From NCBI RefSeq assembly GCF_000716715.1, contig NZ_JNYJ01000007.1, positions 124,001-188,000 on the forward strand: a DNA stretch of 64,000 nt, given 5' to 3'. Made by a program: the position numbers and the translations under genes. The DNA comes from Dactylosporangium aurantiacum (GTDB lineage Bacteria > Actinomycetota > Actinomycetes > Mycobacteriales > Micromonosporaceae). Positions 37,101 to 44,072 of this stretch are shown piece after piece. Within the stretch, counting starts at the first letter, position 1; each line of letters opens with the position of its first letter. Below the pieces are notes generated by a model, which ran no database searches, had not been told where the DNA came from, and saw only the letters and a list, made by a program, of their open reading frames with translations.

Positions 37101-37415
37101 TCCCTGGCCGCGGACTTCGCCCTCGCGGGTGAGCGGGAGCGGGCCGCCGAGATGTCCCGGCAGATGCTGCAGATGAGCCGCGCCTACGGCGGCGTGCACG
37201 AGGCCCGCGACAACGCCGAGCACCCCTACCTGCTGATGCGCGAGGTCAGCCTGGCGCACGACCTGCGGGCCCTCGGCGAGCAGACCGAGGCCGACCGGGT
37301 GTTCGGGCGGGCGGTCACCGGGCTGCGCAAGGCGCTCGGCCCCAACCACCCGGACGTGGCGGCGATCGAGCGCCGGCAGCGGCCCGAGGGTGACATCGAG
37401 CCGCCGCCGACGTAG
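34137..37415 (+). CDS. FxsT-like NLR protein: EAD2-like, NB-ARC, TPR
   Basis: A 1092-residue STAND NTPase. Residues about 15-95 (VNVLLLVPELSDPDAW... VLRACQSCSGGLRSLARVL) resemble the effector-associated domain EAD2 of bacterial conflict systems; 100-190 form a second helical adaptor-like domain. NB-ARC follows: P-loop GMGGVGKT (278-285), Walker B LLVYDNVDE (about 350), LPLALEQA (about 430), then a winged-helix region with FELFAFLGGEP. The C-terminal half is TPR repeats (about 640-1080), and the protein ends IEPPPT. Fxs RiPP loci often include such TPR proteins (FxsT). It is convergent with the FxsAB operon. It could act as a sensor or immune-type switch; that role is inferred. Confidence 0.85.
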   Translation: MSVAQVQSGRGRLDGLVNVLLLVPELSDPDAWDAAVEETERRLDRDLEARRFPDHRRDVQSVLRACQSCSGGLRSLARVLHGIYPTVFTADAVAIADRIAGPDLLSGPDRDALLDILRDVPVEQLAAAGERVQAGGPLSTKAGWSDIRAAVLGLENASGEIPSLLTFIDALEVVAGPPNADELRQWADSVKGGLLFGHSASVLSVDAGRPAPDVRVERPSVGGRPVRSRRADGSQPIWGGGVPIRNRNFTGRVALLERLGSALRQGSKASVLPQTLQGMGGVGKTQLVVEYVYRNIDDYDLIWWIAAEQTATVLDSLAQLAERLGLTTTDDRRRTARTVLDSLADSGLSWLLVYDNVDEAVILDQFVPSHGGHVIVTTRNQELASGWSSIAVDVFERGESVELLQRRSQDPHGQARISDVEADELADKLGDLPLALEQAVSWYLATAMPIRDYLELLDNQMSRELLSEGRPQGYPVTVAAFVNLAVERLREVAPATAQMFELFAFLGGEPVAVSLLRYGRDADIAEPLKSTLAVPLERSRVVRDLSRYGLAKVDQDERLQVHRLVQRVLQESLSEEQRRRALLNAQNILAAANPGDPDEVGELSRQRDLGAHLTAARMISAENAAARQVILHHARYLYLTGNYEDSRDLAQRAVDVWSQDTTDPLYGPEGDFTVQAIALLANATRTLGDSEKARELAQTAYTVMSRSSGFGERHESKLITGNQVGADLRIAGLYRDALEFDLVSVGLHDEVFGPFEKYTLRAKANLAVDYRMVGEFEKALALDREIATHWESMGGTDPRALSAYLNMARDYYGMGAYQAGLDVIELWREPLQQSLGPQHSQVLLAGRTYGVMLRKAGRREEAVGVLRDHYERVKERFDSRPNQERLREGSKPDSNHEFALAAAMSLSNALREVGEYDEALALIDDTLRRYDQYFGKQHPLTLVARVNEAILRRARGEYAEARTLDERCFTALGAVLSPDHPYTLCAGTSLAADFALAGERERAAEMSRQMLQMSRAYGGVHEARDNAEHPYLLMREVSLAHDLRALGEQTEADRVFGRAVTGLRKALGPNHPDVAAIERRQRPEGDIEPPPT

Positions 37416-37424
37416 GCCGCGGGT

Positions 37425-37445
37425 CCGCCGCCGGGCGGGCGGCGG
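37425..37445. terminator. Hairpin between convergent FxsT-like and HExxH genes
   Basis: An 8-bp stem (37425-37432 with 37438-37445) and 5-nt loop in the 34-bp gap between the two stop codons. Confidence 0.5.
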
Positions 37446-37449
37446 CCGC

Positions 37450-38727
37450 TCAGGAGGCCTGGGCGGCCAGCCAGCGCTGCCTGGTGCGCTCCAGCCGCTG
37501 CTCGGCCTCCAGCGCGACCGCGGCCGGCACGGGCTCCGACAGCATCGCGTCGGTGGCCCGGCGCAGGCCGGCGGCGAGCGACTCGCCGTGCGGGGTCAGC
37601 GCGCCGGACTCCTCCACCGCGCTGAGCCCGCGGTCCACCTGCAGGCGGGCCTCGGCGAACTGCAGCTGCGCGTGCGGGCCGAACCTGGCGTCGGCGCGCA
37701 GCGCCTGCCACGTCTCGGCGACGCCGACGAAGGCGTACACCCCCTGCAGGAGCCCGGCGATCGGCCGCGGGTCGGCGCGCCAGGGTGCGAAGAAGCGCCG
37801 CTTGTCGGCCGGGTCGGTCAAGGTCATGAGGTCGAGCATCGCGCTGAGCTTCGAGTGCTGGAACTCGTGCACGAGCGTCACCGCGAACTCCGCCGGGCTC
37901 GGCGGCCTGGTCAGGCCGAACACCCCGAACGCGTGCCGGATCGTGGCGCTGCGCGCGGCCCGCTCGTCGGTCTGCGCCAGCGGCACCAGGGTCCGCAGGC
38001 CGGCCTGCAGCTCGGCGGCCCGGACCGGCAGCAGCTCGGCGAGCAGCCGCCACGCCTGCTCGAACAGGGCCTGCCAGCGCTCCAGCTCCGGCACCGGCAG
38101 GCGGGTCGCGGGGGGAGCGTGGTGCCCGTGCCGGAACGGGTCCAGGTCGTCGAGGCCGAGGCGGATCCGGCGGCCGGCGGCGTCGCCGGTCAGGTGGCGC
38201 ACCGGCGACCAGTCCTCGGACCGCTCGTCCAGGGTCGTGCCGTCGGCCGCCACGGTGAGCCGGCCCGCCCTCGCGACCAGCCGGGCGGTGGTGGAGGCGA
38301 CCGTCGCCGCACCCACGCCGGGGATGCTCACGACGCCGTCGCGCACCGGGACGGCGGCGTCGGCGTCGACCCCGGCCGCCGCACAGGCGACCACGGCCAG
38401 GCCGTTGAGGTGGGCGACGTCCTGCCACCCGGCGCCGCCGTGCAGCACCGCCCGGTTGACGATCGAGGACCAGGCGCCGACCAGCGGCGCGCCGATGACC
38501 TCGCCGAACGCGCCGGCGTCGGCGGCGCGGGCCGCCTCCAGTGCCCGCACCACGGCGTCGCGCTCGGCGGTGTCGCCGGGCCAGTGCTCCAGCAGGCGCG
38601 AGATGAGCAGCAGATGCTTGCTCAGCTGGGCGGCCCGCAGCGACAGGACGGCCTGCGTGCCGCCGGCGCCCCGGGCGAGCCGGTCGAACTCCTCCTGCGT
38701 CAGCCGGTGCTCGGCCGTCGTCGTCAT
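37450..38727 (-). CDS. HExxH protein of the Fxs cassette (peptide beta-hydroxylase type)
   Basis: A 425-residue, mostly helical protein. The key motif is HEFQH at 287-291 in TLVHEFQHSKLSAMLDLM, followed by DKRRFFAPWRADPRPIAGLLQGVYAF. The layout matches proteins once called the HExxH domain of FxsB and now named alpha-ketoglutarate HExxH-type peptide beta-hydroxylases; that name is from recall of the family, not shown here. It probably modifies the FxsA peptide after or before cyclophane formation. ATG 38727 overlaps the FxsB stop (ATGA), so it is the third gene of the fxsA-fxsB operon. Confidence 0.85.
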   Translation of the reverse strand: MTTTAEHRLTQEEFDRLARGAGGTQAVLSLRAAQLSKHLLLISRLLEHWPGDTAERDAVVRALEAARAADAGAFGEVIGAPLVGAWSSIVNRAVLHGGAGWQDVAHLNGLAVVACAAAGVDADAAVPVRDGVVSIPGVGAATVASTTARLVARAGRLTVAADGTTLDERSEDWSPVRHLTGDAAGRRIRLGLDDLDPFRHGHHAPPATRLPVPELERWQALFEQAWRLLAELLPVRAAELQAGLRTLVPLAQTDERAARSATIRHAFGVFGLTRPPSPAEFAVTLVHEFQHSKLSAMLDLMTLTDPADKRRFFAPWRADPRPIAGLLQGVYAFVGVAETWQALRADARFGPHAQLQFAEARLQVDRGLSAVEESGALTPHGESLAAGLRRATDAMLSEPVPAAVALEAEQRLERTRQRWLAAQAS

Positions 38728-40016
38728 GCTCCTGTCACCTGTCCTGCCACTCGCCTTCTGACATCCTCGGACAGCCGTCCGTGTACGTGCTCGATGAGCT
38801 TGCGCAGGTCGGCGCAGTACACCGAGGGATTGTGGAAGCCCTGGCCGGGCCGGAACCGGTGCGCGTAGTGCCCGGCGCCGCAGACCGGGTGCACCGGGCA
38901 GGCGCGGCAGGTGTCCGACAGCGCCGCCAGACCCAGCTGGCGGGCGATGACCCCGGGGTCGTCGAGCACGCGGTCCAGCTCGTCGTGGCGGATGTCGAGG
39001 CCGGTGGCGCAGGCGCCCGGGTACGCCGACTTCAGCGCGTCCACCTGCTCGATCGCGCCGTCGGACTCGATCACCACGACGGCGGCGGGGCTGAGCCCGA
39101 TCTGCTCGGAGCGGGAGCCGCCGCCGAGCAGCAGGCTGATCACGTCCTCGAACAGCCGGATCCGGGTCTCGCCGCCGCTGTACCACCGGTCGAACACGGC
39201 GATGAGCCAGTCCGCGTACGCGGTCCGGGCGTCGTCGTGCGGCCGCTGCGGCGGGTGCTGCCAGTTGGCGTGCGGCAGCAGCAGGTCGACCGTCGGCGGG
39301 TCGAACGCCAGCAGCTGCTCGTAGCAGGCGATCGGGTCGGTGCCGGCCGACACCGTGCACAGGATGCCCGCGTAGCTCGCCCGGTGCTCGGGGCGGCGCA
39401 GCAGGTCCAGGGCGCGCGCCGCGGCGGCGAAGCTGCCGCGCCCGCTGCGGGTGACCCGGTGCGCGTCGTGCACCTCCGGCACGCCGTCGATGCTCACCCC
39501 GAAGGCGATGCCGTGCGGTCGCAGGGCGTCCAGGCGGCGCTCGGTGAGCAGCACGCCGTTGGTCTGCATGCCGACCTCGACGGCGCAGGTGTCCGGCACC
39601 GCGCCCCGCAGCCGGGTGGTCAGTGCGCCGATCCGTTCGGTGCCGAACAGCAGCGGCTCACCCCCGTGGAGGATGACCCGCACGCCCCGCGAGCCGTGCG
39701 CCGCGGCGTGCCGGCCGATCGCGTCGACGGCCGCCTCCCACACGTCCTGCGGCATCGCGGCCGGCCGGTCGCGCCAGCTCTGGTCGACGGTCTCGTAGAC
39801 GTAGCAGTAGTCGCAGGCGAGGTTGCACCGCTGATGGATCTTCAGCACGATGTCGTGCACCGGGGCGGGTCGCCAACCGTGCGCCCGGGCCGCCGCCACG
39901 TCGAGCGTCGCGTAGGGCCAGGGCGCCGCCGCCCGGTGCACGTCCCGTGCCGCGGCCACGCCGGCCCCGGCGCTGCCGGTGACGGCAGGCCGGGCGGTGG
40001 TGGCCGCGCCGTTCAC
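38724..40016 (-). CDS. fxsB: Radical SAM/SPASM cyclophane synthase FxsB
   Basis: A 430-residue radical SAM enzyme. The 4Fe-4S/SAM motif is CNLACDYC (Cys64, Cys68, Cys71), followed by ILHGGEPLL and GVSIDGVPEVHD. The C-terminal SPASM region has CRACPVHPVCGAGHYAHRF and FHNPSVYC with ligands for auxiliary clusters. FxsB-type enzymes join an aromatic ring carbon to the beta carbon of a residue two positions later (three-residue cyclophane), with FxS as the preferred site. GTG 40016 overlaps the fxsA stop (GTGA), so precursor and enzyme are translationally coupled. The first 45 residues, Ala-rich, are not conserved. Confidence 0.93.
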   Translation of the reverse strand: MNGAATTARPAVTGSAGAGVAAARDVHRAAAPWPYATLDVAAARAHGWRPAPVHDIVLKIHQRCNLACDYCYVYETVDQSWRDRPAAMPQDVWEAAVDAIGRHAAAHGSRGVRVILHGGEPLLFGTERIGALTTRLRGAVPDTCAVEVGMQTNGVLLTERRLDALRPHGIAFGVSIDGVPEVHDAHRVTRSGRGSFAAAARALDLLRRPEHRASYAGILCTVSAGTDPIACYEQLLAFDPPTVDLLLPHANWQHPPQRPHDDARTAYADWLIAVFDRWYSGGETRIRLFEDVISLLLGGGSRSEQIGLSPAAVVVIESDGAIEQVDALKSAYPGACATGLDIRHDELDRVLDDPGVIARQLGLAALSDTCRACPVHPVCGAGHYAHRFRPGQGFHNPSVYCADLRKLIEHVHGRLSEDVRRRVAGQVTGA

Positions 40017-40207
40017 GACGACGCGTAGGACTGGAACGCTGAGATGATGCCATCGGGATCGTCGAGACTGCGGACCAGCCGTTGCACGGAGCGGGCCAGC
40101 ACCGAGTCACCGGTGCTGAGCAGTTCCGTGAGCGGGAGGTCCGACACGTCGATCAGGGGCGCCCAGGCATGCTGGTCGCCAGCTGTCGGTGCGGAAACGG
40201 CATCCAC
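40013..40207 (-). CDS. fxsA: FxsA-type RiPP precursor with tandem FQS and YAS core motifs
   Basis: A 64-residue precursor. The leader includes APLIDVSDLPLTELL and SVLARSVQRLVRSLDDPDGIIS, both typical of FxSxx-COOH precursors. The C terminus is A-FQS-YAS-S (Phe58, Ser60, Tyr61, Ser63, Ser64). Classical FxsA ends exactly FxSxx; here the FxS is followed by four residues that themselves form a second aromatic-x-Ser motif. GTG 40207 was chosen because GGAGG stands 7 nt upstream; TTG 40225 in the same frame would add MSGGLP. Directly coupled to fxsB. A weak -10-like TACGCT (minus, 40305-40300) is the best visible promoter element. Confidence 0.88.
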   Translation of the reverse strand: MDAVSAPTAGDQHAWAPLIDVSDLPLTELLSTGDSVLARSVQRLVRSLDDPDGIISAFQSYASS

Positions 40208-40353
40208 CGGTAGGCCTCCACTCAAAGGGCTGCGAGCCGTTTGACAAAATGAGCTTGCGGGCGTCGAAAAGTCCGAATTGTCGCACCCCCGCTACCCCGA
40301 GCGTACAGAAGTGTGTCGGCACGCCCACGGCTCTGACAATCCCACGTTCGTCG

Positions 40354-40370
40354 CTTGACGATTCTTGACG
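40354..40370 (+). promoter_or_regulatory. TTGAC direct-repeat operator candidate, copy 1
   Basis: CTTGACGATTCTTGACG: two CTTGACG heptamers with 10-bp periodicity, one helical turn. About 150 bp upstream of the fxsA start on the opposite orientation. Confidence 0.6.
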
Positions 40371-40541
40371 TGAATGGGGGCGCGCTGACCAGCGGCGACG
40401 GGGTAAGGGACCGTCGGCGCGCGGGTGGCGTGCGAGGGGCTCCGAGAGGGCGATCACGGATCGTCGCGCGGCCCCCCGACCGGTCTCGCCGTAGTGTGAG
40501 ACTGGACGTTTCAGCAGCACCTGGCAATGCCGCGGGGACCG

Positions 40542-40558
40542 GTTGACAATTCTTGACG
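40542..40558 (+). promoter_or_regulatory. TTGAC direct-repeat operator candidate, copy 2
   Basis: GTTGACAATTCTTGACG, differing from copy 1 at two positions. Located 12 bp from the stop of the NB-ARC/TPR gene at 40570. Confidence 0.6.
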
Positions 40559-40569
40559 CCGGCCCGCGA

Positions 40570-43494
40570 TCAGGTCGGTGGCGGTTCGATGGTGGCGTCC
40601 AGCCGTGCGCCGCGGGCCACCTCGGCCACCGCCGGGTGCGCCGGTCCGCGGGATCTGCGCAGGTCGGCGAGGACCTTCTCGAGCAGCCGCTGGCCGGCGT
40701 CGACCTCGCCCGCGGCGTGCCGGTCCAGCGCCAGGTTGGCCCCCGCGGTGAGGGTGTCGGGGTGGGTGTCGCCGCGGGTCTGCTTCGCCAGCAGGTAGGC
40801 CTGTTCGGAGCGGCCCCGGGCGCCGACCGCGTCGCCGGTGAGCGACATGTCGGTGGCGAGGTTCACCAGCGTGGCGATCGTGTAGGGGTGGTCCTTGCCG
40901 ACGGTGTCGTGCAGGGCGTCGTAGGCGATGGTGTCGGCGGCCCGGGCCCGCAGGTACTCACCCTTGGCGCGCAGGATCGAGGCCCGGTTCACCTCGGCGG
41001 CGAGGGTGAGCGGGTTGCGCGGGCCGAACGTGCGCTGGTAGGAGCCGACGGCCTCGGCGGCGAGCTGGAACGCGTCGGAGAGCGACTCCTGCCGGCCCTG
41101 CTGGCGCAGCGCGTTGGCGTAGCTCATCTTCGCCGCGAGGGTGTACTCGTGCGCGGGGCCGAGGGAGGTGATGCAGTCGTGGTAGTGGTCGCGCAGGGCG
41201 TTGAGCGCCTCGGTGGTCTCGCCCATGCCGAGCCGGGCCAGCGCCACGGTCCGCGCCGCCCGCAGGACCCCGCGGTGGGTCTCGCCGAGGACCCGTAACG
41301 CCGTCGGGGCGTAGTGCTGCTGCAGCTCGATCACCTCGCGGTAGCGGCCGAGCCCGTACAGGTCCTCCGCCAGCGCGTTGACCGTCAGCAGGGTCTTGTC
41401 CCGTTCGGTGCCGTGCCGCTCCAGGTGCCGCAGCAGCTCGAAGCGGTCCATCTCCTCCGCCTCGGCGAACCGGCCCAGGTGCCGGCAGCTCACCGCCAGG
41501 TTGTGCAGGCTGGCCGAGGTGAGCGCGTGCCGCTCGCCGTGCTGCGGGGAGTCCAGGTACCGGTGGTAGGTGTCCTGGTCGATGTCGTACGCGGCCCGGT
41601 ACTGCCCGGCGATGCGCAGGTCGGCGGCGTGGCTGGTGGCCAGCGCCAGGGTCTCGCGGTGGTCGGGGCCGAACGCCGGGTTGTCCCGCAGCCGGGGCAT
41701 CGTGTCCCTGGTCAGGTCGTGCGCCTGCTGGTACTGCCCGACGGCGCGCAGCCCGTTGGCCCATTCCCGGGTGCTCAGCAGCACCAGGTTGTCGTCGGCG
41801 CCGAGGAAGTCCGGCGCGCTCCAGCGCCTGACGGCGGCCTCGGCGAGCCGGATGGCGTCCTCGTACTCGCCCATCAGGTACCGGTAGCGGATCTGGTGGA
41901 ACACCGTCTGCCGGGCGGCGGGCAGCGCCGAGCCGACGAGCCCGGAGGGCAGCACGTGCGCGGCGATCTCCCGGTGCATGTCGTGCGAGGCGAGGTCGTC
42001 GGGCCAGCCCGGGTCGGCGGCGGCGAGGATCGCGTGCACGTTGCGGCGGGCCCGGTCGCGGGCCTCCGGACTCAGCGCGTCGCGCAGCGCGAGCCGCATC
42101 AGCGGCTGCACCTCGATGCGCTGCGTCTCCTGGTGCAGCCGGGCCAGGCCGAACCGGCTGATCTGCTGGATGACCTTGCTCAGCTCCAGCCGGTGCCGCA
42201 TCGTGCGCATGAGGTCCGGGGACAGCTCGTCGCCGTGGTCGACGCTCAGCAGCGTCACCGACACCGGCTCCGAGCCCAGGAACGCGAACAGTTCGAACAC
42301 CCCGACCGCCACCGGGTTCGTCTGGCGCAGCTGGTCGAGGGCGACCTGCAGCAGCGCGGCGACGGTGTGCGGGTAGTGCGCCGGCTGCCCGGTCGCGAGC
42401 AGGCCCGGCCCCGGCTCGTCCAGGCGGTCGCGCAGCTCCTCCCAGCTCAGCCCGGACGCCAGCTTCAGCGCCGCGATCTGCTCCAGCGCCAGCGGCAGCC
42501 GCCCGTGCCGGCTGGCCAGCTCGTCGGCGTCGTCGCCGCGCAGCTCCGGGAAGCGCTTGCGCAGGAACTGGATCGCCTCGGCCCGGTCGAAGTCGGGCAC
42601 CTCGATCGCCAGGTACGAGCTGTCGTTGGCCCACGCCGGGTCCCGCGTGGTCACGATGATCTTGCCGCCGATCGACGGGAAGAACGGGCGGACCTGCTCG
42701 TTCTCCACCCCGTCGAACACCAGCAGGAACGGCGCACCGGCCGACTCCAGCCGGGAGATGACGTTGTCGATGGTCTGCTTGACGTTGGCCTGCGCCGGCA
42801 CGCCGAGCCGCTCCGCCAGCTCGGTCAGCGCCGAACCCGCCCGGGTCGCCGGGATCCACCAGATCACCGTGTACGCGTCGGCGTACTGCTCGATGTACTC
42901 CCGCGCCAGCTGCGTCTTGCCGGCGCCGCCCAGCCCGTAGAGCACCAGCGGGCTCGGCCGCTGCGAACGCAGCCGGGCCGCCATCGTGTCCAGCAGGATC
43001 TCCCGGCCGACGAAGTACGGGTTGCGCTGCGGGAACTCGCCGCGGATCCGCTCGCCCGGCGGGACCGGCGCCGAGCTCGCCGCGGGCCGTGCCCGCCGCG
43101 GGTCCGGCGGGACGGGCGTGCCGCGCGCGGTGGGCGGCGTGCTGCCGCCGGCGATCCGGCCCGGGGACTTCGGCGGCGCGGCCGGCACCGCCAGCCACAG
43201 CCCGAGCAGGCTCTCCAGGAACGTGGTCATGTCGTGGTGCCGGTCGGACATCTGGTCCAGCTGCACCGCGATCGAGCGCACCTTGCCCCAGGACGGCACC
43301 GACTTGCCGCCGAGGGTGGCGGTGATGGTCTCGTGGGAGACGGTCTCGTCCAGCTCGAGGTTCTTGCGGATACCGACGCTGATGATCCGGGAACCGGGCT
43401 TGCCGGCGTCGTTGTACAGCGAGTGCATGGCGACGACGAGGTCCCGATGTGGTCCAGCTGGCAACTGAACCGGATCGGGAAGCTGGATCACCAC
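40570..43494 (-). CDS. FxsT-like NLR protein: HTH-like domain, NB-ARC, TPR
   Basis: A 974-residue STAND NTPase and paralogue of the protein at 34137-37415, but with a different N terminus: residues 15-85 (HRDLVVAMHSLYNDAGKPGSR...HETITATLGGKSVPSWGKV) resemble the HTH-like domain found on many actinomycete TPR regulators. The NB-ARC domain has GLGGAGKT (187-194), LLVFDGVEN (about 255) and LPLALEQIA, then FELFAFLGSEP. TPRs cover about 520-960, and the C terminus is IEPPPT, identical to the paralogue. The leaderless start GTG 43494 (or 43491) sits after GAGCGT, with -35 TTGACA 17 bp further upstream. It may be both regulator and effector of the cassette (inference). Confidence 0.85.
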   Translation of the reverse strand: MVIQLPDPVQLPAGPHRDLVVAMHSLYNDAGKPGSRIISVGIRKNLELDETVSHETITATLGGKSVPSWGKVRSIAVQLDQMSDRHHDMTTFLESLLGLWLAVPAAPPKSPGRIAGGSTPPTARGTPVPPDPRRARPAASSAPVPPGERIRGEFPQRNPYFVGREILLDTMAARLRSQRPSPLVLYGLGGAGKTQLAREYIEQYADAYTVIWWIPATRAGSALTELAERLGVPAQANVKQTIDNVISRLESAGAPFLLVFDGVENEQVRPFFPSIGGKIIVTTRDPAWANDSSYLAIEVPDFDRAEAIQFLRKRFPELRGDDADELASRHGRLPLALEQIAALKLASGLSWEELRDRLDEPGPGLLATGQPAHYPHTVAALLQVALDQLRQTNPVAVGVFELFAFLGSEPVSVTLLSVDHGDELSPDLMRTMRHRLELSKVIQQISRFGLARLHQETQRIEVQPLMRLALRDALSPEARDRARRNVHAILAAADPGWPDDLASHDMHREIAAHVLPSGLVGSALPAARQTVFHQIRYRYLMGEYEDAIRLAEAAVRRWSAPDFLGADDNLVLLSTREWANGLRAVGQYQQAHDLTRDTMPRLRDNPAFGPDHRETLALATSHAADLRIAGQYRAAYDIDQDTYHRYLDSPQHGERHALTSASLHNLAVSCRHLGRFAEAEEMDRFELLRHLERHGTERDKTLLTVNALAEDLYGLGRYREVIELQQHYAPTALRVLGETHRGVLRAARTVALARLGMGETTEALNALRDHYHDCITSLGPAHEYTLAAKMSYANALRQQGRQESLSDAFQLAAEAVGSYQRTFGPRNPLTLAAEVNRASILRAKGEYLRARAADTIAYDALHDTVGKDHPYTIATLVNLATDMSLTGDAVGARGRSEQAYLLAKQTRGDTHPDTLTAGANLALDRHAAGEVDAGQRLLEKVLADLRRSRGPAHPAVAEVARGARLDATIEPPPT

Positions 43495-43499
43495 GCAGT

Positions 43500-43528
43500 A
43501 CGCTCCGAAACCCGTGCCGACATGTCAA
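43500..43528 (-). promoter_or_regulatory. Promoter of the second NB-ARC/TPR gene
   Basis: On the minus strand: -35 TTGACA (43528-43523), a 17-bp spacer, and -10-like GAGCGT (43505-43500), 5 nt before GTG 43494. The -35 is one half of the third TTGAC direct repeat, so a protein bound there would block RNA polymerase. Confidence 0.55.
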
Positions 43529-43539
43529 GTTTCGTCAAG
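43523..43539 (-). promoter_or_regulatory. TTGAC direct-repeat operator candidate, copy 3
   Basis: CTTGACGAAACTTGACA on the minus strand, same 10-bp periodicity as the copies at 40354 and 40542. It overlaps the -35 of the NB-ARC/TPR gene. Confidence 0.65.
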
Positions 43540-44072
43540 TGCCAAGGATCGCATGGCAGTGCCATGGCGAACAACCTCGACCTTGACCCTCATGGATCTT
43601 GATTGACCCCCGATCCGCATTCTGTCAAACGTGGTCCGGCAATTGAAGTCAACTGCTGACGATGAATTTCCGACAGTATTCCGAGAAGCCCTCGGTTACT
43701 GCCGCGCATGGCCTCTGAGCTGGTGTTCCTGCATATCTGACAAGGAATTCGGCGGTGCCGGCGTCGGGTTTGGCCGGGGGCGTTCCACAGTGCGACCGAT
43801 CGCGAAGTCGGCGGTCTCCCCGATGGTCCCGACGATCAGCGTATGGCCCCGGCGACCGGCCCGGCGACCCGCTTGTTGCGGATGCTCGGCCGGACCGTCG
43901 CCAATGCGCCACGAAGTCGTCCGGAATGAACGATCGGAAACGGCCGGTGGACGACCGGGCGACCGCCGCCGGGGCACGGCCGCCACCGCCGCGCCCGCCG
44001 GACCGCGACCCGCCGCCGCGGGTCGTGGGTGCTCGCGGCGGAACTGTCGGACGGGCGTGATTGCATAGCGGC

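Larger units (their letters stand above)
40226..40569. other. 344-bp intergenic region with two copies of the TTGAC direct repeat
   Basis: No gene is supported here. The region separates the fxsA operon from the 3' end of the second NB-ARC/TPR gene (both minus strand). It is AT-richer than its surroundings near 40230-40290 and carries CTTGACGATTCTTGACG (40354-40370) and GTTGACAATTCTTGACG (40542-40558), 188 bp apart. Both copies could be read as TTG-initiated frames starting MTILD, but the following codons are not protein-like. Confidence 0.75.
43495..44072. other. 578-bp intergenic region rich in TTGAC half-sites
   Basis: No gene is supported. Divergent promoters for the NB-ARC/TPR gene (minus, start 43494) and adnA (plus, start 44073) must lie here. 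The first 160 bp contain TTGAC or its complement at 43524, 43534, 43583, 43603, 43624 and 43648; the pairs 43524/43534 and 43583/43603 are 10 and 20 bp apart. The right half (43830-44060) returns to high GC without protein-like reading frames. Confidence 0.7.

Noticed and set aside
33936..37349. Minus-strand open frame of 1137 codons
   Set aside because: It is antisense to the NB-ARC/TPR gene, whose P-loop, Walker B and TPR motifs are unambiguous.
40355..40558. TTG-initiated frames beginning MTILD at both copies of the direct repeat
   Set aside because: The shared five residues come from the DNA motif itself; downstream codons diverge completely and are not protein-like.
41314..43602. Plus-strand open frame of 762 codons opposite the second NB-ARC/TPR gene
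   Set aside because: No motif and repeated Val-Gln-Leu-Arg-His composition typical of an antisense shadow.
43631..44068. Plus-strand open frame of 145 codons in the adnA upstream region
   Set aside because: Mixed Cys/Arg composition, no ribosome site and unlike the codon bias of neighbours.
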